Shown here piece by piece: positions 6,544 through 12,281 of a DNA stretch of 12,281 bases (positions are counted from its first letter, which is position 1; every line of letters begins with the position of its first letter). The DNA is from Flavobacterium sp. (GTDB lineage: Bacteria; Bacteroidota; Bacteroidia; Flavobacteriales; Flavobacteriaceae), in the NCBI GenBank assembly GCA_012032075.1, contig JAAURU010000061.1:1-12281 (forward strand), given 5' to 3'. A program made the translations under genes and the position numbers. Below the pieces are notes generated by a model that was given only the letters and a program-made list of their open reading frames with translations, was not told the DNA's origin and made no database searches.

Positions 6544-7815
6544 ATGTTACAGGTAGCGTTTATTAGAGAAAACAAGGAAGAAGTTATCCAGGCTTTGGCA
6601 AAAAAGAATTTCAATGCTAAAGAATTGGTTGAAGTGGTTGTTGCATTAGATGAGAAAAGAAGAGCAACACAAGTAGAATTAGACAACATTCTTGCAGAAT
6701 CCAATAAGTTATCCAAAGATATAGGAGCTTTAATGAAAAACGGTGAGAAAGCAAAAGCCGAAATTCTTAAAGAGAAAACAACAAAATTTAAAGATCAAAC
6801 TAAGGATCTTTCAGAAATATTAAACTCAGTAACAGAGGAATTGCAATTAGAACTATACAAATTGCCAAATATTCCTGCAGCTATTGTTCCAGTTGGAAAA
6901 ACACCTGAAGAAAACCTTACCATTTTTGAAGAAGGAGACATTCCTAAACTTCATGAAGGTGCATTGCCACATTGGGAATTAGCCAAAAAATACGATATTA
7001 TCGATTTTGATTTAGGGGCTAAAATTACAGGAGCTGGTTTTCCAGTATATAAAGGAAAAGGAGCCAAATTACAACGTGCTTTAATTACTTATTTCCTAGA
7101 TAAAAATACTGATGCAGGCTACCAAGAATTTCAAGTGCCTCATTTAGTAAATGAAGCATCAGGTTTTGGAACAGGTCAATTACCTGATAAAGAAGGACAA
7201 ATGTACCATGTAGGAGAAGATAATTTATATTTAATTCCTACTGCCGAAGTTCCAGTAACTAATTTATTTCGCGATGTTTTACTAAACGAAAGTGAATTAC
7301 CTATTCTTTGCACGGGTTATACACCTTGTTTTAGAAGAGAAGCAGGTTCTTATGGTGCACATGTAAGAGGTTTAAACCGTTTACACCAATTTGATAAAGT
7401 AGAAATAGTACGCATCGAACACCCAGATAATTCCTACAAAGCATTAGATGGAATGGTAGAACATGTAAAAGTATTGTTACAAGAACTTAAATTACCTTAT
7501 AGAATTTTACGTCTTTGCGGTGGAGATATGAGTTTTGCTTCTGCTTTAACGTATGATTTTGAAGTGTTTTCAACTGCACAAGATCGTTGGTTAGAAATAT
7601 CTTCGGTATCAAATTTTGAAACGTTTCAATCAAATCGTTTAAAATTACGTTTTAAAGATAAAGAGGGTAAAAACCAGTTAGCTCATACATTAAACGGTAG
7701 CGCATTGGCTTTGCCAAGAGTTTTAGCAGGTATTTTAGAAAATTATCAAACACCAGAAGGGATAGTTATTCCTGAGGTTTTACGTAAATATACTGGTTTC
7801 GATATTATTAACTAA
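6544..7815 (+). CDS. serS: Serine--tRNA ligase (seryl-tRNA synthetase)
   Basis: Charges tRNA-Ser (and tRNA-Sec where present) with serine using ATP, in the cytoplasm; class II synthetase, works as a homodimer. 423 residues, the normal full length. N-terminal MLQVAFIRENKEEVIQAL is the typical family start. Residues about 30-103 form the long antiparallel coiled-coil arm that grips the tRNA variable arm. The catalytic core follows: TAEVP at 233-237 (serine-binding loop), motif 2 FRREAGSYGAHVRGLNRLHQF at 263-283, EISSVSNFETFQSNRLKLRF at 351-370, and motif 3 NGSALALPRVLAGILENYQ at 384-402 with its Arg392. Intact, with no missing residues seen. The TAAATTTG element upstream and the hairpin downstream suggest an independent transcript. 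Confidence 0.98.
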   Translation: MLQVAFIRENKEEVIQALAKKNFNAKELVEVVVALDEKRRATQVELDNILAESNKLSKDIGALMKNGEKAKAEILKEKTTKFKDQTKDLSEILNSVTEELQLELYKLPNIPAAIVPVGKTPEENLTIFEEGDIPKLHEGALPHWELAKKYDIIDFDLGAKITGAGFPVYKGKGAKLQRALITYFLDKNTDAGYQEFQVPHLVNEASGFGTGQLPDKEGQMYHVGEDNLYLIPTAEVPVTNLFRDVLLNESELPILCTGYTPCFRREAGSYGAHVRGLNRLHQFDKVEIVRIEHPDNSYKALDGMVEHVKVLLQELKLPYRILRLCGGDMSFASALTYDFEVFSTAQDRWLEISSVSNFETFQSNRLKLRFKDKEGKNQLAHTLNGSALALPRVLAGILENYQTPEGIVIPEVLRKYTGFDIIN

Positions 7816-7832
7816 ATCGTTAATCTTACCTA

Positions 7833-7880
7833 AAATAATGTACTATTTTGACACAAAAGTGTTACTTTAGTACATTATTT
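7833..7880 (+). terminator. Hairpin terminator after serS
   Basis: A perfect 13-bp inverted repeat, AAATAATGTACTA (7833-7845) with TAGTACATTATTT (7868-7880), is followed by GCTTTT. The 22-bp interior could form a small ACAC/GTGT inner stem. It ends only 14 bp before the next start codon, so it may also overlap the promoter of the TPR gene. Confidence 0.7.
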
Positions 7881-7894
7881 GCTTTTAAATACTA

Positions 7895-9553
7895 ATGAAA
7901 AAATTCTATCTGCTTTTAATTCTATTCTTTTCACTAATTGTTCCAGCACAAAACGAACAATTAGCTATAGATTATTATGAAAAAGGAGAATTTGAAAAAG
8001 CATTGTCTCTTTTAGAACAAATTACAGTAAAACAGCCTTCAAACTATTTTTATTTTGAAAAAATAATTGATTGTTACCAGCAATTAGCTCAATATGAAAA
8101 GGCCGAAAAAGCGATATTAGATAGAAAAGTAAAATACAATCAACCACTTTTATATATTGATTTAGGGTATAATTACCAGTTGCAAAAACAAGAAGATAAA
8201 GCACAAAAACAGTATGCTTTAGCACTCAAAGAAGTAGAAAAAGAGTCAAATTATGCTTATCAAATAGGAAATAGTTTTGAGAAAAAAGTACTTTTAGATT
8301 GGGCGTTAAAAACCTATGAAACGGGTGTAAAAGGCAATCCTAACCTTAATTTTGATTACCAAATAGCTTTACTTCAAGGGCAACTAGGGAATATTGAATC
8401 CATGACCGATAAGTTATTGGATTATGCTTATCAAAAACAAGAAAATACTCCAGTAGTTCAAAATTATTTAACACGCTTTATTTCTGATGAAGCAAACGAA
8501 ACTTTTTTGACCTATCTAAAAAAAGCATTACTCATTCGCACGCAAAAAACACAAGATGTATATTGGAACCAATTTCTAAGTTGGTTATATGTTCAACAAA
8601 AAGAATACGGAAAAGCATTCATTCAAGAGAAGGCTATTTATAAAAGAAATCCAGATAGTTTTTCAAATATTGTTTCCTTGGCTTACATGGCTTTCGATGA
8701 CAATCAAAAAGAAGAGGCAACCACTATTTTGCAATATATTATTGAAAATGCAAATGATTTAAGTTGGAAAATTTCGGCACATACTTTTTTAATGCAAATT
8801 AAAATTGAACAAGCCAATGTAACAGAATATCCAACGATAAAAGAAGAACTAAATACCATACTAAAAGAATATGGATTTAGTCCAAATTCGCTAGGACTTA
8901 TAAAATTAATCGCTCATTTTGAAGCCTTTAATTTAAACAATCCAAAAGAGGCAATTGTAACATTGAATAAAACTTTAGAATTACCTATTGGCAACAGAGA
9001 AAAGTCGGAAATTAAGTTAGAATTAGCTGATATTTTAGTGTATGATGAGAAATTCAATCAGGCAATTTTGTATTATGCACAGGTAGAGGATAACATGAAA
9101 AATGATGTGCTAGGTCATGAAGCAAGTATGAAAATGGCAAAGGCCAATTATTATAAAAATGATTTTGACTGGACACTGCAACAGGTTAAAGTATTAAAAC
9201 AATCGGCTAGTTTATTAATTGCAAATGATGCTGTCGAATTATTTCTGTTAATCCAAGACAATTCTTATGCAGATAGTACTAGAGTTGCTTTAACAGCCTT
9301 TTCAAAAGCCGATTTTTTGTTATACCAAAATAAAGAAGAACTAGCAATGCAAGCTTTTATATCTATATTAGATAAATATAAAGGAGATACAATTGAAGAT
9401 GCCACATTACTAAAAATAGCGACTATTTATTCCAGGCAAAAGCAGTATAATAAAGCACTAGAATATTATAAAATGATACTTGAAAACCACAAAGAAGGAA
9501 TTTATGTAGATGAAGCTTTATTTTTTCAGCAGAAATCTACAGAAAAGAATTAA
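7895..9553 (+). CDS. Secreted tetratricopeptide-repeat protein (frameshifted near its end)
   Basis: Predicted exported scaffold protein built of TPR helical hairpins. A signal peptide occupies about residues 1-18 (KKFYLLLILFFSLIVPA). TPR-like pairs are clear at 23-50 (AIDYYEKGEFEKALSLLEQITVKQP), 62-90, 93-115, 241-262, 381-403 and 515-535 (YSRQKQYNKALEYYKMILENHKEG); the middle is more diverged but still helical. There are no catalytic motifs. The frame as written stops at 9553 after 552 residues, but the last eight or so (QQKSTEKN) are out of frame. One extra T in the T6 run at 9521-9526, or a -1 shift there, continues the TPR reading for 47 more codons to a TAG at 9667-9669, giving about 591 residues. 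It lies between serS and DUF4286 on the same strand, 79 bp behind serS and separated from it by a hairpin. Specific role unknown. Confidence 0.85.
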   Translation: MKKFYLLLILFFSLIVPAQNEQLAIDYYEKGEFEKALSLLEQITVKQPSNYFYFEKIIDCYQQLAQYEKAEKAILDRKVKYNQPLLYIDLGYNYQLQKQEDKAQKQYALALKEVEKESNYAYQIGNSFEKKVLLDWALKTYETGVKGNPNLNFDYQIALLQGQLGNIESMTDKLLDYAYQKQENTPVVQNYLTRFISDEANETFLTYLKKALLIRTQKTQDVYWNQFLSWLYVQQKEYGKAFIQEKAIYKRNPDSFSNIVSLAYMAFDDNQKEEATTILQYIIENANDLSWKISAHTFLMQIKIEQANVTEYPTIKEELNTILKEYGFSPNSLGLIKLIAHFEAFNLNNPKEAIVTLNKTLELPIGNREKSEIKLELADILVYDEKFNQAILYYAQVEDNMKNDVLGHEASMKMAKANYYKNDFDWTLQQVKVLKQSASLLIANDAVELFLLIQDNSYADSTRVALTAFSKADFLLYQNKEELAMQAFISILDKYKGDTIEDATLLKIATIYSRQKQYNKALEYYKMILENHKEGIYVDEALFFQQKSTEKN

Positions 9554-9669
9554 ACGATGTTGAAAGTGCCAAACCTTTATATGAAAAAATGATTTTTGAA
9601 CATCAAGATAGTATTTATTTTACAGAAGCTCGAAAACAATTTAGAACACTTCGCGGAGACGCAATTTAG
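9526..9669 (+). pseudogene. Out-of-frame 3' end of the TPR gene
   Basis: Read from 9526, this gives SAEIYRKELNDVESAKPLYE followed by KMIFEHQDSIYFTEARKQFRTLRGDAI and a stop, 47 codons. It is a typical closing TPR (ESAKPLYEKMIFEHQDSIY) and continues directly from DEALFF of the upstream frame. It is not an independent gene: it has no start codon at its head and no spacing from the upstream gene. Confidence 0.85.
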
Positions 9670-9684
9670 TACTATAAATTTTTA

Positions 9685-9719
9685 ATCTCTGATTTCTAAC
9701 CTCTAATTTCTAAATTTTA
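9685..9719. repeat. 7-bp-period degenerate repeat, five units
   Basis: Heptamers in phase: ATCTCTG, ATTTCTA, ACCTCTA, ATTTCTA, AATTTTA. They sit in the gap just before the DUF4286 ATG at 9723 and so form its leader. The base composition is more AT than the 6426 array, but the period is the same. Confidence 0.5.
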
Positions 9720-9722
9720 ATT

Positions 9723-10049
9723 ATGATTATATACAACGTTACTGTTAATATTGACCAAAGTGTTCATGATCAATGGTTACAATGGATGCGAAATAAACAC
9801 ATTGATGATGTCCTAGCCACTGGGCTTTTTATAAGTGCAAGAATGGTAAAAGTTTTAGTGGAAGAAGAAATGGGAGGGACAACCTATTCTGTTCAATATT
9901 TCACCGATTCAAGAGCCAAATTAGAAGACTATTATAAAAACCACGCTACAAGATTAAGACAAGAAGGCTTATCACTATTTGCCGATAAAATGTTAGCCTT
10001 TCGAACAGAACTAGAAGTAATGAGTGAGCATTATGGCAAAGTAAATTAA
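9723..10049 (+). CDS. DUF4286 family protein
   Basis: Small, probably cytoplasmic protein of 108 residues with unknown biochemical role. The sequence MIIYNVTVNIDQSVHDQWLQWMRNKHIDDVLATGLF is the recognisable start of the DUF4286 family (PF14114), which has a ferredoxin-like/dimeric alpha-beta barrel look: strand, amphipathic helix with H..WL.WM...HI.dvl.tG.F, then the VQYF strand and LEDYY...A..LR.E helix. Full length for the family. No signal peptide. Its place beside rsmA is common in flavobacteria from memory, which suggests a housekeeping link, but none is established here. The start ATG follows the short heptamer repeat; a hairpin follows the stop. Confidence 0.85.
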   Translation: MIIYNVTVNIDQSVHDQWLQWMRNKHIDDVLATGLFISARMVKVLVEEEMGGTTYSVQYFTDSRAKLEDYYKNHATRLRQEGLSLFADKMLAFRTELEVMSEHYGKVN

Positions 10050-10062
10050 ATCGACAGTTGTC

Positions 10063-10087
10063 TTTTCCGTGAAAACGGAAAACTTTT
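10063..10087 (+). terminator. TTCCG hairpin after the DUF4286 gene (left palindrome of the GIY-YIG unit)
   Basis: TTTTCCG (10063-10069) pairs with CGGAAAA (10076-10082) over a TGAAAA loop, followed by CTTTT. It could act as a weak terminator. Its TTCCG/CGGAA core recurs in the palindrome at 10419-10438 on the other side of the GIY-YIG gene, and GTGAAAAC of its loop recurs at that gene's GTG start. Confidence 0.6.
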
Positions 10088-10103
10088 AAAAATAAGCTTA
10101 TCT

Positions 10104-10385
10104 GTGAAAACACATATTTACTATGTTTATATAATGGCAAATAAAAATAATACAGTTCTATATATAGGTTTTACAAATGATATTATTAGAAGAACAAAAG
10201 AGCATAAAGATAGAATTAATAAAGGATTTACTTATAGATATAATGTAGATAAGTTGGTTTATTATGAGGTTTTTGGATATATAAACGATGCAATTTTAAG
10301 AGAAAAAAGACTTAAAAAATGGAATAGAGATTGGAAAATTCAATTAATTGAAAAAGCAACCCCAATTGGGATGACTTATCACTAG
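10104..10385 (+). CDS. Small GIY-YIG nuclease family protein (frameshifted at its end)
   Basis: Single-domain GIY-YIG protein of the small UvrC-N-like/YhbQ type, about 93-96 residues; members cut or bind DNA, but the cellular role of this group is unsettled. Seen: IYYVYIM (5-11) and LYIGFT (19-24) as the paired GIY and YIG strands, Tyr20 as the likely catalytic Tyr, Arg29/Arg30 after the following turn, and Glu67 in AILREKRLKKW as the likely metal ligand. The start is GTG; no ATG is available upstream in frame. As written it ends ATPIGMTYH, but one extra C in the C4 run at 10360-10363 gives ATPNWDDLSLDW and a TAG at 10391-10393, which is the family ending, so the true length is probably 96. 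Codons are strikingly AT-rich (many ATA, AGA, AAT) compared with rsmA. It is flanked on both sides by related TTCCG palindromes, suggesting an inserted unit. Confidence 0.88.
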   Translation: MKTHIYYVYIMANKNNTVLYIGFTNDIIRRTKEHKDRINKGFTYRYNVDKLVYYEVFGYINDAILREKRLKKWNRDWKIQLIEKATPIGMTYH

Positions 10386-10418
10386 ATTGGTAGAGAAATC
10401 AAAAGAAAATTAAAATAG

Positions 10419-10438
10419 ATTTCCGATTTCTCGGAAAT
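10419..10438. repeat. TTCCG palindrome before rsmA (right palindrome of the GIY-YIG unit)
   Basis: ATTTCCGA (10419-10426) and TCGGAAAT (10431-10438) form a perfect 8-bp stem with a TTTC loop. There is no T tract after it and it ends 14 bp before the rsmA ATG, so it is not a convincing terminator. It resembles the palindrome at 10063-10082. Confidence 0.65.
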
Positions 10439-10452
10439 GAAAAAACAAGTGA

Positions 10453-11229
10453 ATGGACGTAAGAGCAAAAAAACACCTAGGACAACATTTCTTAAAAGAT
10501 GAAAGTGTTGCAAAAAATATAGCCAACACATTATCTTATAAAGGATACGAAAAAATCCTTGAAATAGGATCTGGAATGGGGGTGCTTACAAAATACCTTT
10601 TGGAAAAACCAATAGAAACGAATGTGATAGAAATCGATACTGAATCGGTTGCTTATTTAGAAGAGAATTATCCAAAATTACACGGACATATTATCTCAAA
10701 AGATTTTTTGAAATACAATTTAAACGAAGTTTTTAAGAACGAACAGTTTGCTATTATTGGTAACTTTCCTTATAACATTTCTACTCAAATTGTTTTCAAA
10801 ACTTTAGAAATGCGCAATCAAATTCCTGAATTTTCAGGTATGTTCCAAAAAGAAGTTGCTGAACGTATTTGTGAGAAAAAAGGCAGTAAAGTCTATGGAA
10901 TTCTATCGGTTTTAACCCAAGCTTTTTATGATGCTGAATATTTATTTACAGTAGATGAACATGTTTTTGATCCACCACCAAAAGTAAAATCGGGTGTTTT
11001 AAGATTAACGCGTAAAGAGAATTATGAATTACCTTGTGATGAAAAGTTGTTCTTTTCAGTGGTAAAACAAGCGTTTAACCAACGCAGAAAAACCATGCGA
11101 AATAGTCTTAAAAGCATGATTCATTCTGATAATTTAAAAGAAGATAGTATCTTTGACCTTCGTCCAGAACAGCTTTCGTATGAACAATTCATTGAATTAA
11201 CCCAAAAAATAGCAGCCGATGGAGTTTAA
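10453..11229 (+). CDS. rsmA: 16S rRNA (adenine(1518)-N(6)/adenine(1519)-N(6))-dimethyltransferase RsmA
   Basis: KsgA/RsmA: uses S-adenosylmethionine to dimethylate two adjacent adenines in the loop of the 3'-terminal helix of 16S rRNA, a late checkpoint of small-subunit assembly in the cytoplasm. 258 residues, normal length. Seen: N-terminal RAKKHLGQHFL (4-14), SAM motif I EIGSGMGVLT (37-46), acidic EID at 60-62, the catalytic NFPYNIS at 104-110, and FDPPPKVKSGVLRL (172-185), then the small C-terminal helical domain with QAFNQRRKTMRNSL (206-219). All key residues are present and the frame is intact. The stop codon overlaps the mgtE start by 11 bp, so the two are translated from one message. 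Confidence 0.97.
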   Translation: MDVRAKKHLGQHFLKDESVAKNIANTLSYKGYEKILEIGSGMGVLTKYLLEKPIETNVIEIDTESVAYLEENYPKLHGHIISKDFLKYNLNEVFKNEQFAIIGNFPYNISTQIVFKTLEMRNQIPEFSGMFQKEVAERICEKKGSKVYGILSVLTQAFYDAEYLFTVDEHVFDPPPKVKSGVLRLTRKENYELPCDEKLFFSVVKQAFNQRRKTMRNSLKSMIHSDNLKEDSIFDLRPEQLSYEQFIELTQKIAADGV

Positions 11230-12281
11230 AATTAGTAAAGAGCTTATCAACGAATTAGAAGAATTAATTCACGAAAACAAAGAGCAAGAAATACTTTTGC
11301 TCCTACAAGATATGCACTTTGCTGATATTGCAGAAATCATGGACGAACTTGAAAGTCATGAAGCTGCTTATATTTTTAACACTTTAGATTCGGAAAAACC
11401 GCAGAAATTCTGCTTGAATTAGACGAAGAAGTTCGTGAAAAGATTCTTAAAAAACCTTTCTCCAAAAGAAATTTGCTGAAGAATTAGATGAATTAAGTAC
11501 AGATGATGCTGCCGATATTATTGCGGAACTTTCAAACGAGAAAAAGCAATTAGTAATCTCAGAATTAGAAGATGTCGAACACGCGAAAGACATTGTCGAT
11601 TTATTGCGTTATGACGAAGATACTGCCGGAGGGTTAATGGGGAAAGAGCTTGTGAAAGTAAATGAGAACTGGAACGTACTCACCTGTGTTAAAGAAATGC
11701 GTCAGCAAGCCGAAAATGTTACCCGTGTCCATTCTATTTATGTGGTCGATGATGAAGACCGATTAAAAGGGCGCTTGTCGCTGAAAGACCTATTAACAAC
11801 TTCAACAAAAACACCTATTAGCGAGGTCTACATTAAAAAAGTAGATTTCGTCAATGTTGATGCTAAAGATGTTGAGGTCGCCCGTATTATGCAAAAATAC
11901 GATCTGGAAGCGATTCCAGTTGTGGATGAAATGGGAAGACTAGTAGGTCGTATTACTATTGATGATATTATTGATGTAATCAAAGAAGAAGCCGACAAGG
12001 ATTACCAGTTAGCTGCAGGTATATCTCAGGACGTTGAAGCAGATGATAGTATCCTAGATCTCACCAGAGCAAGATTGCCATGGCTAGTCTTGGCACTTTT
12101 GGGTGGTTTTATCTCAGTGCACATGTTGGGTTTGTTTGAAGGCGCAATGGACCACTATCGGAAATTATATTTCTTTACGCCACTTATCGCTGCAATGGCG
12201 GGAAATGTTGGTGTACAATCCTCAGCCATTATTGTACAAGGTTTGGCTAACAATACCATTAGTGGCTCTATCGATTAATAG
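11219..12281 (+). CDS. mgtE: MgtE-type magnesium transporter, broken by three frame shifts and cut by the window end
   Basis: Inner-membrane Mg2+ channel/transporter; the cytoplasmic N and CBS domains sense Mg2+ and gate the pore. The ATG at 11219 overlaps rsmA by 11 bp. As written, the frame stops at 11422 after 67 residues and resumes around 11475-11604. Repairs of one base at three runs restore one reading: A5 at 11394-11398 needs 6, A6 at 11449-11454 needs 5, T3 at 11472-11474 needs 2. This gives EKTAEILLELDEEVREKILK and then NLSPKEIAEELDELSTDDAADI. Domains: MgtE_N up to LLRYDEDTAGGLM (about 11598-11640), two CBS repeats (VHSIYVVDDEDRLKGRLSLKDLL; EAIPVVDEMGRLVGRITIDDIID), then LPWLVLALLGGFISVHMLG (TM1) and FFTPLIAAMAGNVGVQSSAI (TM2). 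A TAA at 12276-12278 ends it before TM3-TM5, probably another error at the edge. The TTG at 11604 is an internal Leu, not a start. Confidence 0.9.

Noticed and set aside
9520..9527. Programmed -1 frameshift in the TPR gene
   Set aside because: The site A TTT TTT C does not allow re-pairing in the P site, no downstream stem is evident, and four other homopolymer breaks nearby point to sequence error.
11604..12278. A separate CBS-domain transporter starting at 11604
   Set aside because: The first codon is a TTG inside the conserved LLRYDEDTAGG stretch of MgtE, so this is the middle of mgtE in a shifted frame.
1..12281. tRNA, rRNA, riboswitch or replication-origin features
   Set aside because: No cloverleaf with a GGTTCGAATCC-like arm, no rRNA segment, no known riboswitch core and no DnaA-box cluster was seen on reading either strand.

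Overview
The window is low-GC DNA (roughly one third G+C) that looks like the genome of a member of the Flavobacteriaceae, probably Flavobacterium or a close relative. The signs are a type IX secretion (T9SS) sorting tail on a polysaccharide-lyase-like enzyme, a secreted protein beginning QVGIGTTNP, an M57 'HEIGH' lipoprotein peptidase, a DUF4286 gene beside rsmA, A-rich leaders without Shine-Dalgarno sites, and a TAnnTTTG -7 element before serS. All convincing genes are on the + strand. Both ends cut through genes (a toxin at the left, mgtE at the right), so the window may be a whole contig.

Left third (1-3380), accessory DNA. The window opens in the C-terminal domain of a large toxin with a nucleic-acid-deaminase-like active site (DSE ... 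PCSSC). Eight bases later comes a SUKH (SMI1/KNR4) family gene, the classic immunity partner, so this is a polymorphic toxin/immunity pair. Behind it is about 880 bp without a gene. This stretch holds a 31-32 bp direct repeat that brackets a degenerate 21-bp tandem repeat, and a decayed C-terminal piece of an IS110-type transposase. A second copy of that IS piece (112 bp aligned, no gaps, about 87% identical) lies downstream of the M57 peptidase gene, so the peptidase is bracketed by direct repeats.

Middle (3380-6480), secreted proteins. A 595-residue modular enzyme (signal peptide, PL20-like lyase domain, Ig-like Big_2 domain, Pro-rich linker, a Cys-bounded domain I cannot name, T9SS tail) ends at a strong hairpin. 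It is followed by a small secreted protein with a C1q/TNF-like jelly-roll C-terminus.

Right half (6480-12281), housekeeping. serS, a secreted TPR protein, a DUF4286 protein, a small GIY-YIG nuclease, rsmA (ksgA) and mgtE lie head to tail, and rsmA and mgtE overlap. The GIY-YIG gene looks inserted into this otherwise ordinary cluster. It is very AT-rich and is bracketed by two related TTCCG/CGGAA palindromes.

Two patterns cut across the window. First, five reading-frame breaks between 9521 and 11474 (one in the TPR gene, one in the GIY-YIG gene, three in mgtE) each sit in a mononucleotide run. Each is repaired by one base, and the repaired frame gives the expected family sequence. This points to homopolymer errors in the assembly more than to gene decay. 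Second, three intergenic spots carry degenerate repeats with a 7-bp period (3348-3382, 6426-6481, 9685-9719), and the fourth repeat has a 21-bp (3 x 7) period.
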